NCBI GenBank assembly: GCA_947482805.1 | Contig: CANKLK010000024.1 | Location: 1 to 19,490 of the forward strand | Direction: 5' to 3' | DNA from: Flavobacteriaceae bacterium | GTDB taxonomy: Bacteria; Bacteroidota; Bacteroidia; Flavobacteriales; Flavobacteriaceae | Length of the DNA: 19,490 bases | Shown here: positions 1 through 7,669 of the stretch, piece after piece | How positions within the stretch are numbered: position 1 is the first letter of the stretch | Layout of the letters: each line of letters opens with the position of its first letter | Position numbers and translations under genes: made by a program | The notes under the pieces: model-generated | Database searches by the model: none | Told to the model about the DNA's origin: nothing | Seen by the model: the letters and a program-made list of their open reading frames with translations, nothing else

Positions 1-654
1 ATACGTCGTTATTTGAGTGTTCGTGTTGAAAAAGGCGGAGTAGCTCGTGTTGTTATTGAACGCTCTTCTAAGCGTGTCACTATTACTATTCACACTTCAA
101 GACCAGGCATAATAATCGGTAAGGGTGGTACAGAAGTAGATAGCATTCGTGAAGAACTTAAAAAGTTGACTAATAAAGAAGTTCAAATTAATATCGTTGA
201 AATTCGTAAACCTGAATTAAGTGCTCAAATTGTCGGTGAAACAATAGCAAAACAGATTGAGGCTCGTATCAATTATAGAAAAGCTATTAAAATGGCTATA
301 CAATCAACTATGAGAGCTAGTGGTGAAGGTATAAAGGTTCGTATTTCTGGTCGTTTGAACGGTGCTGACATGTCACGTTCTGAAGAATATAAAGAAGGAC
401 GTAGCCCATTGCACACTTTTAGAGCCGACATCGACTATGCGGTTGTTGAGGCTCAAACTGTATATGGTAAGATTGGTCTTAAAATTTGGATTTGTAGAGG
501 TGAAATTTATGAAAAAGTAGATTTTTTCCCTACTCAGCAAGGTACAAATGCATCTTCTATGGCTTCTTCATCTGGTTCTGGTGCACAAAATCGTGATAAC
601 AAACGTAATTCTGGTGGGAAAGACAACCGCAGAGAAAAAAGAAAGAAAAAGTAA
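1..654 (+). CDS. rpsC: 30S ribosomal protein S3 (5' partial)
   Basis: Small-subunit protein S3, which lies at the mRNA entry tunnel and binds 16S rRNA in the 30S head. The reading frame is open from base 1 ([14 protein letters not shown]), so the true start lies upstream of the window; the TTG at 13 is only an internal leucine codon. The KH type 2 domain shows the GKGG loop near bases 118-129, followed by the S3 C-terminal domain (GADMSRSE, then [11 protein letters not shown]). The end is a Ser/Gly-rich then strongly basic tail (about 35 residues, ending REKRKKK), as is common in this phylum. First visible gene of the ribosomal superoperon; followed by an unusually long 114-nt gap before rplP. 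Confidence 0.97.
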   Translation: MRRYLSVRVEKGGVARVVIERSSKRVTITIHTSRPGIIIGKGGTEVDSIREELKKLTNKEVQINIVEIRKPELSAQIVGETIAKQIEARINYRKAIKMAIQSTMRASGEGIKVRISGRLNGADMSRSEEYKEGRSPLHTFRADIDYAVVEAQTVYGKIGLKIWICRGEIYEKVDFFPTQQGTNASSMASSSGSGAQNRDNKRNSGGKDNRREKRKKK

Positions 655-695
655 AAAAATATTTAAATAATATAAAAGACTTAAATATTATTTTT
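655..695 (+). terminator. AT-only hairpin after rpsC, possible weak terminator or attenuator
   Basis: Directly after the rpsC stop, AATATTTAA (658-666) is perfectly complementary to TTAAATATT (681-689), with a 14-nt loop. Flanking A-rich and T-rich bases can lengthen the stem, and ATTTTT follows. The stem contains only A-T pairs, so stability is doubtful. It sits immediately upstream of a promoter-like motif, which would fit a partial transcription break between rpsC and rplP. Confidence 0.3.
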
Positions 696-696
696 C

Positions 697-704
697 TATC
701 TTTG
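697..704 (+). promoter_or_regulatory. Bacteroidota-type -7 element upstream of rplP
   Basis: TATCTTTG matches the Bacteroidota -7 consensus TAnnTTTG exactly and is followed by CATCCG, a context common at promoters of this phylum. I see no clear TTG -33 element at the right distance, so the promoter may be weak or depend on other factors. A transcript starting about 7 nt downstream would have a leader of roughly 55-60 nt before the rplP ATG at 769. Confidence 0.5.
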
Positions 705-768
705 CATCCGCTTTCAAACAAAACTAGATAGAGTAATTTGTCTTTTGAATAATGTTAATATATAAATA

Positions 769-1191
769 ATGTTACAACCTAAAAGAACCAAATACCGCAA
801 GCAACAAAAAGGTAGAATTAAAGGTGTTGCTCAACGCGGTGCTACGATATCTCATGGTACTTATGGTCTAAAATCTTTGGACGAAGGTATGATTACCAAT
901 CGTCAGATTGAATCAGCTCGTATTGCCATGACTAGATATATGAAACGTGAGGGTAAAGTTTGGATAAGAATATTTCCTGACAAGCCAGTAACTAAAAAGC
1001 CTCAAGAGGTTCGTATGGGTAAGGGTAAAGGTGGTTTATCTCACTATGTTGCAGTTATACACCCTGGTCGAATTCTTTTTGAAATTGATGGTGTTAAACG
1101 TGCTGTTGCTGATGAAGCACTTAGACTTGCTGCTCAAAAGCTACCTGTTCAAACTAAGTTTATTGTTCGTAATGATTACGTGGAACTATAA
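769..1191 (+). CDS. rplP: 50S ribosomal protein L16
   Basis: Large-subunit protein L16, located near the A-site tRNA elbow and needed for late 50S maturation. Its 140 residues equal the usual family length. Recognised by the start [11 protein letters not shown], the segment [13 protein letters not shown] (residues about 77-89, containing the arginine position that is hydroxylated in some bacteria) and the [10 protein letters not shown] segment. The ATG at 769 is the only sensible start. It begins 114 nt after rpsC, unlike the near-abutting genes elsewhere in the operon, and is preceded by its own promoter-like motif. Confidence 0.98.
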   Translation: MLQPKRTKYRKQQKGRIKGVAQRGATISHGTYGLKSLDEGMITNRQIESARIAMTRYMKREGKVWIRIFPDKPVTKKPQEVRMGKGKGGLSHYVAVIHPGRILFEIDGVKRAVADEALRLAAQKLPVQTKFIVRNDYVEL

Positions 1192-1205
1192 TAATAAGTA
1201 CCAAA

Positions 1206-1457
1206 ATGAATAATTTAGATTTAAAAAAAATGTCTCTAGAAGAACTTTCTGCTGAATTAAATAAGGCTGAGATATTTTCTCAAGATTTACATTACAATCA
1301 CAGTATTGCTGCATTACAAAATACTCAAGAACTTAAGATTGCTAGAAAAGAAATTGCTAGAATCAAAACAGAAATTCGTTCTAGAGAGCTTGCTTCATCA
1401 ACTGACATTGTTCGTGACAAAATTCTTGCAAGAAGAAAAAAGGAAAGAAATAAATAG
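1206..1457 (+). CDS. rpmC: 50S ribosomal protein L29
   Basis: Small helical protein L29, at the polypeptide exit tunnel where it contributes to the docking site for nascent-chain factors. It starts 14 nt after rplP. The helical-hairpin pattern is visible (MSLEELSAELNKAE, then ARKEIARIKTEIRSRE). At 83 residues it exceeds the usual 60-70: there are a few extra residues before MSLEEL and a basic tail (ARRKKERNK). An alternative start at ATG 1230 (MSLEEL) would give a more typical length; I chose 1206 because it keeps the usual intergenic spacing, but this is not certain. Confidence 0.93.
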   Translation: MNNLDLKKMSLEELSAELNKAEIFSQDLHYNHSIAALQNTQELKIARKEIARIKTEIRSRELASSTDIVRDKILARRKKERNK

Positions 1458-1486
1458 TAAAAGCAAATATTTAAATAGTTCCAAAA

Positions 1487-1753
1487 ATGGCAACTGAAAT
1501 TAAACGTAAATTACGTAAGCAACGTACTGGTGTTGTTACAAGTGACAAGATGGATAAAACAATTACCATTTCTGTTGAACGTAGAGTAAAACACCCAATG
1601 TATGGTAAGTTTGTAAAATCTACCAAAAAATTTAAAGCTCATGATGAAAAAAATGAGTGCAAAACAGGTGACACTGTGAAAATAATGGAAACTCGACCAT
1701 TAAGCAAGACAAAACGTTGGAGATTAGTCGAGATTTTAGAACGTGCGAAATAA
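1487..1753 (+). CDS. rpsQ: 30S ribosomal protein S17
   Basis: S17 is a primary 16S rRNA-binding protein of the 30S body with an OB fold. The 88-residue length is normal. Family signatures include [20 protein letters not shown] (residues about 8-27), [20 protein letters not shown], and [20 protein letters not shown] towards the C terminus. It lies 29 nt after rpmC and 13 nt before rplN, consistent with cotranscription. No anomaly seen. Confidence 0.98.
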   Translation: MATEIKRKLRKQRTGVVTSDKMDKTITISVERRVKHPMYGKFVKSTKKFKAHDEKNECKTGDTVKIMETRPLSKTKRWRLVEILERAK

Positions 1754-1766
1754 CAATTAACCGATC

Positions 1767-2135
1767 ATGATACAAGCTGAAAGTAGATTAAATGTTGCTG
1801 ATAATACTGGTGCTAAAGAAGTACTTTGCATTAAAGTACTAGGTGGCACAAGAAAACGTTATGCTTCTGTTGGAGATATTATTGTTGTTACAGTTAAAGA
1901 TTCTAGTCCTGGTGGAAACGCTAAAAAAGGTATGGTTTCCAAAGCTGTTATCGTTAGGACAAGAAAAGAAATTCGTCGTCCTGATGGATCTTATATCAGG
2001 TTTGATGATAACGCTGTTGTTTTATTAAATGCTGCGGAAGAACCTAGAGGTACTCGCATATTCGGTCCTGTAGCCCGCGAGTTACGTGAGCGTAACTTTA
2101 TGAGAATTGTTTCACTTGCACCTGAAGTACTATAA
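1767..2135 (+). CDS. rplN: 50S ribosomal protein L14
   Basis: L14 binds 23S rRNA at the subunit interface and takes part in inter-subunit bridges; it is also the target of the silencing factor RsfS. The 122-residue length is exactly typical. Visible signatures: [20 protein letters not shown] at the start, the basic segment [20 protein letters not shown], and the C-terminal [20 protein letters not shown]. Only 2 nt separate its stop from the rplX start, suggesting translational coupling. Confidence 0.98.
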   Translation: MIQAESRLNVADNTGAKEVLCIKVLGGTRKRYASVGDIIVVTVKDSSPGGNAKKGMVSKAVIVRTRKEIRRPDGSYIRFDDNAVVLLNAAEEPRGTRIFGPVARELRERNFMRIVSLAPEVL

Positions 2136-2137
2136 TT

Positions 2138-2473
2138 ATGGCTAATAAAATCAAAAAAAATAAATCTAAGTTGAATATCAAGACAGGAGATAGTGTTTTG
2201 ATTATTGCTGGTGATCACAAAGGTGAAAAAGGCAAAGTTGTTAAGGTTTTTACTTCCGAAAACAAAGCAATTGTTGATGGATTTAACAAAGTAAAACGAC
2301 ATGTAAAACCTAGTGCACAAGTTCCTGGTGGTATTGTTGAAAAAGAAGCTCCTATACACATTTCTAATTTAATGTTATTGGATGTTAATAACGAAGCTTC
2401 TAGAACAAGCCGTCATGTAATTGATGGAACAAAAGTTAGAGTATCTAAGAAAACCAAAGAGATTATTAAATAA
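2138..2473 (+). CDS. rplX: 50S ribosomal protein L24
   Basis: L24 is an assembly-initiating 23S rRNA-binding protein near the exit tunnel. It has 111 residues, with the KOW motif around residues 20-40 ([16 protein letters not shown]) and the conserved [12 protein letters not shown] and [17 protein letters not shown] segments. Its TAA stop overlaps the rplE start by one base (TAATG at 2471-2475), a typical coupling arrangement. Confidence 0.98.
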   Translation: MANKIKKNKSKLNIKTGDSVLIIAGDHKGEKGKVVKVFTSENKAIVDGFNKVKRHVKPSAQVPGGIVEKEAPIHISNLMLLDVNNEASRTSRHVIDGTKVRVSKKTKEIIK

Positions 2474-3024
2474 TGAGCTACCAACCAAGATTAAAGAAAA
2501 AATACCAAGAATTGGTAATTTCTAAATTAATGGAAAAATTTCAATATGCTTCCATTATGCAAGTTCCTAAACTTGAAAAAATATGTGTAAGTCAAGGTAT
2601 CGGTTTGGCTTCTTCTGATAAAAAGTTAACCGATACAGCTGTAGAAGAACTTTCTACTATTACTGGTCAAAGAGCTGTTAAAACTAAAGCTAAGAAATCA
2701 ATAGCTAATTTTAAGCTTAGAGAAGGTATGCCTATTGGCGCCAGAGTTACGCTTCGTAATGATAGAATGTTTGAATTCTTAGATAGATTAGTTAACGTTG
2801 CTTTACCTCGTGTACGTGACTTTAGAGGAATTAATCCTAAAAGTTTTGATGGTAGAGGCAATTTTACAATGGGTGTTACTGAACAAATTATTTTTCCAGA
2901 AATTGACCTTGATAAAATTCCTCGCATCACAGGTATGGATATTACTTTTGTAACTTCAGCCAAAACAGATTCAGAAGCATTAGAATTACTTACTTTATTG
3001 GGTATACCTTTCAAAAAAGATTAA
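2473..3024 (+). CDS. rplE: 50S ribosomal protein L5
   Basis: L5 binds 5S rRNA and forms part of the central protuberance, contacting the P-site tRNA. The 183-residue length is standard. Recognised by [16 protein letters not shown], the segment [20 protein letters not shown], and the highly conserved [20 protein letters not shown] (about residues 116-135), ending [11 protein letters not shown]. The start overlaps the rplX stop by one base. The next gene, rpsN, starts 2 nt after the stop. Confidence 0.98.
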   Translation: MSYQPRLKKKYQELVISKLMEKFQYASIMQVPKLEKICVSQGIGLASSDKKLTDTAVEELSTITGQRAVKTKAKKSIANFKLREGMPIGARVTLRNDRMFEFLDRLVNVALPRVRDFRGINPKSFDGRGNFTMGVTEQIIFPEIDLDKIPRITGMDITFVTSAKTDSEALELLTLLGIPFKKD

Positions 3025-3026
3025 AT

Positions 3027-3296
3027 ATGGCACGTAAATCAGTAATAGCTAGAGAACATAAGAGAGAGCGTTTAGTTGAAAAATATGCTAAACTTCGTGC
3101 TCTTCTTAAATCTGAAGGAAAATGGGATGAATTGGATAAACTTCCTAAAAATTCAGCCAAAACAAGATTGCATAATAGATGTAAGCTAACTGGTAGACCT
3201 AAAGGTTATATGCGTCAGTTCGGTATTTGTAGAAATCAATTTCGCGATTTAGCTCTTTCCGGTAGAATACCTGGTGTAACTAAAGCTAGTTGGTAA
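3027..3296 (+). CDS. rpsN: 30S ribosomal protein S14, cysteine-poor (zinc-free) type
   Basis: S14 assembles late into the 30S head beside S3 and S10. At 89 residues it is intermediate between the 61-residue zinc type and the 101-residue long type. The C-terminal core [20 protein letters not shown] is present. The CxxC pairs of the zinc ribbon are reduced to single cysteines (RCKLTG and GICRNQF), so zinc binding through four cysteines is not possible. This C-minus form is common in the phylum. Confidence 0.97.
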   Translation: MARKSVIAREHKRERLVEKYAKLRALLKSEGKWDELDKLPKNSAKTRLHNRCKLTGRPKGYMRQFGICRNQFRDLALSGRIPGVTKASW

Positions 3297-3306
3297 ATAT
3301 TTTTTA

Positions 3307-3343
3307 ATCAGTTGAAATTCCATAAATGGATAATTTCGACGAT
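3307..3343 (+). promoter_or_regulatory. Hairpin in the rpsN-rpsH intergenic region
   Basis: GTTGAAATTCCA (3311-3322) pairs with TGG (3327-3329) and AATTTCGAC (3332-3340) through a TAAA loop, giving 3 + 9 base pairs with one G-U pair and a 2-nt bulge (3330-3331). ATC/GAT (3307-3309 with 3341-3343) adds three more pairs beyond a bulged A at 3310. No U tract follows, so it is not a usual terminator. It ends 13 nt before the rpsH ATG. In E. coli, S8 represses translation of the spc operon by binding an mRNA stem with bulges; a comparable role here is inference only. Confidence 0.45.
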
Positions 3344-3356
3344 AAACTTCCTTATA

Positions 3357-3761
3357 ATGGCAGTAACAGATCCTATTGCAGATTATCTTACTAGATTACG
3401 CAATGCTCAGATGGCCGGTCATCACATAGTTGATATTCCAGCATCTAATCTAAAAAAACGCATAACTGAAATTCTTTATGCGCAAGGTTATATTTTAAAG
3501 TATAAATTTGAAGAAACTGACAATAAACAGGGTTCTATCAAAATAGCCATAAAATATATCAATGAAACAAGGTTGCCAGTCATAAGAAAAATGACAAGAG
3601 TAAGCAGACCTGGTTTACGTAAATATGTAAAGTCAACTGAAATCCCAAGAGTTATAAATGGATTGGGAACTGCCTTAATTTCTACTTCTAAAGGTGTTTT
3701 AACTGATAAGGAAGCCAGAAAAGATAAAGTAGGTGGTGAGGTATTATTTTATATTTATTAA
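3357..3761 (+). CDS. rpsH: 30S ribosomal protein S8
   Basis: S8 is a primary 16S rRNA-binding protein of the central domain and, in E. coli, the translational repressor of the spc operon. I start it at ATG 3357 (MAVTDPIADYLTRLRNAQ), the canonical N terminus, giving 134 residues; the in-frame TTG at 3312 would add a non-homologous stretch that lies inside the hairpin upstream. The RNA-binding C-terminal signature is visible (GTALISTSKGVLTDKEARKD, then GGEVLFYIY). A 60-nt gap separates it from rpsN, longer than most in the operon. Confidence 0.97.
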   Translation: MAVTDPIADYLTRLRNAQMAGHHIVDIPASNLKKRITEILYAQGYILKYKFEETDNKQGSIKIAIKYINETRLPVIRKMTRVSRPGLRKYVKSTEIPRVINGLGTALISTSKGVLTDKEARKDKVGGEVLFYIY

Positions 3762-3795
3762 TACCTTTTTTCATAAAATTATAAATCTCATTACT

Positions 3796-4353
3796 ATGTC
3801 ACGTATAGGAAAACTACCAATCAACATACCTTCTGGTATAGATTTAAAAGTTTCTGACAAAAATCTTGTTACAGTAAAAGGGCCTAAAGGTATTTTAACT
3901 CAACAAATTGAATCGTCTGCTATCAAGGTAGAAGTTAGTGGTAATACAGCAAACGTATCTCGTTTATCTGAACAAAAAAGACACAAATCTCTACATGGAC
4001 TATATCGCCAGTTAATTTCTAACATGGTAAAAGGTGTATCAGAGGGTTTTAAATTACAAATGGAACTTTATGGTGTTGGATACAAAGCGGAAAGTAGAGG
4101 TCAATTATTACAGTTATCCCTTGGTTATTCTCATCCTGTTATGTTTTACCTACCTGATGATGTTATCCTTACTACAGAAACAAAAAAAGGAGAAGCTCCA
4201 CTAATTATTTTAGAATCACATGACAAACAACTTTTAGGTCAGGTTGCTGCTAAAATAAGATCTTTCCGTAAACCTGAACCATACAAAGGGAAAGGTGTAA
4301 GATTCAAAGGTGAGGCAATTAGAAGAAAAGCTGGTAAAACTTCTTCTAAATAG
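3796..4353 (+). CDS. rplF: 50S ribosomal protein L6
   Basis: L6 sits at the base of the L7/L12 stalk near the sarcin-ricin loop. The start at ATG 3796 (MSRIGKLPINIPSGI) matches the family; an upstream ATG at 3733 would overlap rpsH. The resulting 185 residues are close to the usual length. Two L6 repeats are visible: the first ends in the HGLYRQLISNMVKGVSEGF region, the second carries GVGYKAESRGQLLQLSLGYS and the C-terminal RSFRKPEPYKGKGVRFKGE signature. Confidence 0.98.
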   Translation: MSRIGKLPINIPSGIDLKVSDKNLVTVKGPKGILTQQIESSAIKVEVSGNTANVSRLSEQKRHKSLHGLYRQLISNMVKGVSEGFKLQMELYGVGYKAESRGQLLQLSLGYSHPVMFYLPDDVILTTETKKGEAPLIILESHDKQLLGQVAAKIRSFRKPEPYKGKGVRFKGEAIRRKAGKTSSK

Positions 4354-4394
4354 AATAAAATAATTAGTGTATCCTTACAGTATTCAATTTAAAT

Positions 4395-4775
4395 ATGGCT
4401 TCTAAAAAAATGACGCGTCGTCAGAAAATTCAACGTCGCATTAGGAAAAAAATAACCGGTACATCTGTTAGACCACGTATGTCTGTTTACAGAAGCAATG
4501 CTCAGATTTATGTACAGCTTATTGACGATGTTTCTAGAAAAACAATTTTGTCAGCATCATCTAGAGAAGATGGAATTTCTGATAAAAAAGTCACAAAATC
4601 TGAAAAAGCTACTCTAGTTGGTCAGTTAATAGCTAAAAAGGCAATCGAAGTGGGCATTTTAACTGTTTCTTTTGATAGATCAGGTTTTTTGTATCACGGC
4701 AGGATAAAAGCTTTAGCAGATGGTGCTAGAGGTGAAAAGCTTGAGGACGGTACAAATCAGTTACTTCAATTCTAA
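4395..4775 (+). CDS. rplR: 50S ribosomal protein L18
   Basis: L18 binds 5S rRNA together with L5 and helps anchor it in the central protuberance. The 126 residues are slightly longer than the E. coli form (117). The basic N terminus ([16 protein letters not shown]) is followed by [20 protein letters not shown] and the C-terminal [18 protein letters not shown] segment ([11 protein letters not shown] is the family's core). It lies 41 nt after rplF and 13 nt before rpsE. Confidence 0.97.
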   Translation: MASKKMTRRQKIQRRIRKKITGTSVRPRMSVYRSNAQIYVQLIDDVSRKTILSASSREDGISDKKVTKSEKATLVGQLIAKKAIEVGILTVSFDRSGFLYHGRIKALADGARGEKLEDGTNQLLQF

Positions 4776-4788
4776 AGTTAGAAAAATA

Positions 4789-5304
4789 ATGTCAAAAAAT
4801 ACAAATAGAGTTAAACCTGCTGAGTCAGAGCTCAAAGAGAAAATGGTTGCTATCAACCGCGTAGCTAAAGTTACAAAAGGTGGAAGAACTTTTAGTTTTG
4901 CTGCTATAGTAGTTGTTGGTGATGGTAATGGTACTGTAGGTCATGGTCTTGGTAAAGCTCGTGATGTATCAGCAGCAATACAGAAAGCTGTTGATGATGC
5001 AAAAAAGAATCTCGTTAAAGTACCAGTTTTCAAAGGTACTATACCTCATGAACAGAACGGTAAATATGGAGCAGGAAGGGTTTTGATTTTACCTGCTACA
5101 GATGGTACTGGTGTTATCGCTGGTGGTGCGATGAGAGCTGTATTAGAACTTGCTGGTGTGCATAATGTATTAGCAAAATCTAATGGTTCATCTAATCCAC
5201 ATAATGTTATAAAAGCTACTATAGATGCTTTGTCTAAATTAAGATCTCCTTTCCAGGTAGCAAAAGACAGAAGTCTAGAATTGGATAAAGTTTTTAATGG
5301 TTAA
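4789..5304 (+). CDS. rpsE: 30S ribosomal protein S5
   Basis: S5 lies at the mRNA entry site and influences decoding accuracy. The start at ATG 4789 ([17 protein letters not shown]) gives 171 residues, typical for the phylum; an upstream in-frame ATG at 4720 would overlap rplR and adds unrelated residues. The N-terminal dsRNA-binding fold shows [16 protein letters not shown] and [14 protein letters not shown]; the C-terminal domain shows [19 protein letters not shown]. Confidence 0.98.
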   Translation: MSKNTNRVKPAESELKEKMVAINRVAKVTKGGRTFSFAAIVVVGDGNGTVGHGLGKARDVSAAIQKAVDDAKKNLVKVPVFKGTIPHEQNGKYGAGRVLILPATDGTGVIAGGAMRAVLELAGVHNVLAKSNGSSNPHNVIKATIDALSKLRSPFQVAKDRSLELDKVFNG

Positions 5305-5320
5305 TTTAGTAATAAATACA

Positions 5321-5500
5321 ATGGAAAAGATAAAAATAACTCAAGTTAAGAGCACCATAGACAGATCTGAAAGACAAAAGGTAACTGTCAAGGCTCTTGG
5401 TTTAAGAAAAATTGGTTCAGTTGCTGAACATAATGTAACGCCGCAGATTCAAGGTATGTTGAACAAAGTGAATCATTTAATTAAAGTTGAAAAGCTTTAA
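5321..5500 (+). CDS. rpmD: 50S ribosomal protein L30
   Basis: Small 50S protein L30, 59 residues, normal for bacteria. The ATG at 5321 (MEKIKITQVKSTIDRSERQK) gives the family N terminus; an in-frame ATG at 5297 would overlap rpsE. The signature ALGLRKIGSVAEHNVTPQIQ covers residues about 25-44. It starts 16 nt after rpsE and is followed 32 nt later by rplO. Confidence 0.97.
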   Translation: MEKIKITQVKSTIDRSERQKVTVKALGLRKIGSVAEHNVTPQIQGMLNKVNHLIKVEKL

Positions 5501-5532
5501 ACTTTTTTTGTTAATTATATAAAGTATAAAAG

Positions 5533-6222
5533 ATGAAATTGAGCAATCTTAAACCGGCTGCTGGTTCTGTTAAAAAAACTAAACGCATTGCACGTGGTAC
5601 TGGTTCTGGCCATGGTGGCACATCAACTCGTGGTCACAAAGGTGCTAAATCAAGATCAGGTTTTAAAAGTAAAAGAGCTCACGAAGGCGGTCAAATGCCC
5701 TTACAAATGCGTCTACCCAAAGGTGGTTTTAAAAATTCGCACAAAAGATACAAATCTAGCAGAGCTGATATCTTCGTTGTATTTAATCTTAACGATTTAA
5801 GTGTTATTGCAGAGAATCATTCTATTACAGTAATAACTAGAAAATTTTTATATGAAAATGATTACATATCTAAAAATGATCTTGTTAAAGTATTATGTGA
5901 TGGTGAGTTAACTACTAAATTAACAGTTTCTGCAAATCGTTTTTCTGTTAAAGCAAAAGATGCAATTACAAATTTAGGTGGTGTTGCTCTTATTGAGATT
6001 AAGTCAAATCAGTTACAAGCTGTATCTCATGCCTTAAGCGTAAGTAATGTTACTGTTCGTGAGATATCTCAATGTTATAGTTATGTTTCAGATGATGACA
6101 AGATTCATATTGTTGTTGAGGGCAGTTTGAAATTAAAATTTGATGCTGAATGTCATCTTGTTGATTCTTCAGCTATTGATTTATTCAATACTTTAGGATC
6201 CAAAGTAGTAGTGTTAAGCTAG
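5533..6222 (+). CDS. rplO: 50S ribosomal protein L15 with duplicated C-terminal domain
   Basis: L15 binds 23S rRNA and acts in late 50S assembly. Residues 1-156 form a complete L15: a glycine-rich basic N-terminal extension (RIARGTGSGHGGTSTRGHKG at 18-37, GGQMPLQMRLPKGGF at 52-66) and a C-terminal domain ending NLGGVALIEI, where normal L15 proteins (about 145-150 residues) stop. Here the frame continues to 229 residues. The extra 73 residues resemble a diverged copy of residues about 98-156: YISKNDLVKV..DGEL..KL...A...V..A.D....LG matches YVSDDDKIHI..EGSL..KL...A...V..A.D....LG. About 13 identities over roughly 45 aligned positions, with two 2-residue gaps. No frameshift is apparent and secY follows normally. 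Confidence 0.95.
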   Translation: MKLSNLKPAAGSVKKTKRIARGTGSGHGGTSTRGHKGAKSRSGFKSKRAHEGGQMPLQMRLPKGGFKNSHKRYKSSRADIFVVFNLNDLSVIAENHSITVITRKFLYENDYISKNDLVKVLCDGELTTKLTVSANRFSVKAKDAITNLGGVALIEIKSNQLQAVSHALSVSNVTVREISQCYSYVSDDDKIHIVVEGSLKLKFDAECHLVDSSAIDLFNTLGSKVVVLS

Positions 6223-6224
6223 AA

Positions 6225-6249
6225 TAAGTTTTTTCTTCTACAAAACTTA
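6225..6249 (+). promoter_or_regulatory. Small hairpin between rplO and secY
   Basis: TAAGTTTT (6225-6232) and AAAACTTA (6242-6249) form an 8-bp perfect inverted repeat around a 9-nt loop, ending 15 nt before the secY ATG. It is AT-rich and has no following U tract, so it could equally be chance in AT-rich DNA; a modest translational effect on secY is the only role I can suggest. Confidence 0.2.
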
Positions 6250-6264
6250 CAATTGAGCAATTTA

Positions 6265-7596
6265 ATGAAGACTATAATTCAAAATTTTAAAAATATTTGG
6301 AACGTTCAGGAGTTAAGAACTAGAATTCTATTAACTCTTGGATTGTTAGCAGTATATCGTGTAGGAAGTTACATTATATTACCCGGCATTGACAAAGATG
6401 CAATCACTGCATCCTTAACTAAATCTGGTGATTCTGAACCCGGTCTTCTTGATTTGCTTAATACTTTTTCAGGTGGTGCTTTTTTTAATGGTGCTGTCTT
6501 TGCATTAGGTATAATGCCTTACATTTCAGCTTCTATTATTGTACAATTACTTGGCTTTGCTATACCTTATTTCCAGAAATTACAGAAAGAAGGGGAAGCT
6601 GGTCAGCGTAGAATGAATCAAATTACTCGTTATATAACCATAGCCATCACGTTGGTCCAAGGTTCGGCTTATTTGAATTACATGTATTCTGCCTTTCCTT
6701 CTGCTATATCAAGTGATGTTGGATTATCTCTTTTTTGGTTTTCTAATATCATAATATTAACTGCTGGTACAGTATTTTGCATGTGGTTAGGTGAAAGAAT
6801 TACAGATAAAGGTATTGGTAATGGTATTTCTTTGATAATAACAGCCGGCATAATTGCAACATTACCACAGGCTTTTGTGGGTGAATTTGGTAATAAGTTT
6901 AGCTCTTCAGCTGGTGGACCTGTTATTTTTATTGTTGAATTAGCTATATTCATACTAGTCGTTGTATCAGCTGTTGCTATAGTACAAGCAGTAAGAAAAA
7001 TACAAATCAAATTTGCTAAACATGCTCTTGGTTCTGCACCTAGTATTTCAGGATTAGATCACATACCCGTTAAGTTAAATGCTGCTGGTGTTATGCCAAT
7101 AATATTTGCTCAGGCAATTATGTTTATACCAGGCGCTATTGGTCAAGCTTTTGGTGCCGCTACTGATCCAACTTCCTTTTTGGGACAACTACAAGATTTT
7201 ACTTCTCTTCCATATAATATTGTTTTTTTTATATTAGTAGTCGTTTTTACTTATGTATACACTGCCTTGATTTCTAATCCTAAGCAGTATGAAGACTACT
7301 TGAAAAATCAAAACGCTTTCATTCCTAATGTAAATCGTGGAGATGAAGCTAATTTTATCGATGAGGTCACGACTAGAATAACGCTTCCTGGATCTATTGC
7401 GCTAGCTTTCATAGCAATTTTACCTGGTTTAGCAAGATTATTTTTAATGGTTGACATAAATTTCGCTGTCTTTTTTGGTGGTACTTCTTTATTGATTATG
7501 GTTGCTGTAGTTTTAGATACTATACAACAAATAAGTGGTCACCTCGCAATGCATGGCTTTAGTGAAGATACTAAGTCAACAAGAATTAAAAAATAA
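6265..7596 (+). CDS. secY: Protein translocase subunit SecY
   Basis: SecY forms the protein-conducting channel of the Sec translocon in the inner membrane, with SecE and SecG, driven by SecA or the ribosome. I chose ATG 6265 (MKTIIQNFKNIWNVQELRTR) over the in-frame TTG at 6253; the product is 443 residues, normal length. Visible are the N-terminal amphipathic helix, TM1 (LLTLGLLAVYRVGSYI), the plug region with GGAFFNGAVFALGIMPYISA, the TM4-5 loop GERITDKGIGNGISLIITAG, and the conserved cytosolic RG motif (IPNVNRGDEANFID). About ten membrane segments. It is followed by a promoter and infA; the map gene often found next is absent. Confidence 0.98.
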   Translation: MKTIIQNFKNIWNVQELRTRILLTLGLLAVYRVGSYIILPGIDKDAITASLTKSGDSEPGLLDLLNTFSGGAFFNGAVFALGIMPYISASIIVQLLGFAIPYFQKLQKEGEAGQRRMNQITRYITIAITLVQGSAYLNYMYSAFPSAISSDVGLSLFWFSNIIILTAGTVFCMWLGERITDKGIGNGISLIITAGIIATLPQAFVGEFGNKFSSSAGGPVIFIVELAIFILVVVSAVAIVQAVRKIQIKFAKHALGSAPSISGLDHIPVKLNAAGVMPIIFAQAIMFIPGAIGQAFGAATDPTSFLGQLQDFTSLPYNIVFFILVVVFTYVYTALISNPKQYEDYLKNQNAFIPNVNRGDEANFIDEVTTRITLPGSIALAFIAILPGLARLFLMVDINFAVFFGGTSLLIMVAVVLDTIQQISGHLAMHGFSEDTKSTRIKK

Positions 7597-7613
7597 ATTT
7601 TTATTTTATACCC

Positions 7614-7650
7614 TCAGATTTTGAAGTTTAATTTAATAATCTGATATTTG
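7614..7650 (+). promoter_or_regulatory. Promoter upstream of infA with flanking inverted repeat
   Basis: TTG (7621-7623), a 19-nt spacer and GATATTTG (7643-7650) fit the Bacteroidota -33/-7 pattern with one mismatch at the first -7 base; CACTCCG follows, a common context. An inverted repeat, TCAGATT (7614-7620) and AATCTGA (7638-7644), brackets the spacer: one arm abuts the TTG, the other overlaps the -7 element. It would give an alpha-operon transcript (infA onwards) separate from the spc part, with a leader of about 15 nt. Confidence 0.55.
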
Positions 7651-7669
7651 CACTCCGAATTTAATATCA

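Noticed and set aside
1991..2359. 122-residue reverse-strand ORF across rplN/rplX
   Set aside because: It lies antisense to two clear ribosomal genes, has low-complexity Asn/Phe content and no recognisable family; the same applies to the other reverse-strand ORFs in the window.
3312..3356. Upstream TTG start for rpsH adding 15 residues
   Set aside because: The added residues do not match S8 and the codon lies inside the intergenic hairpin; ATG 3357 gives the canonical N terminus.
5297..5320. Upstream ATG for rpmD
   Set aside because: It overlaps the end of rpsE and adds residues not found in L30; ATG 5321 gives the normal 59-residue protein.
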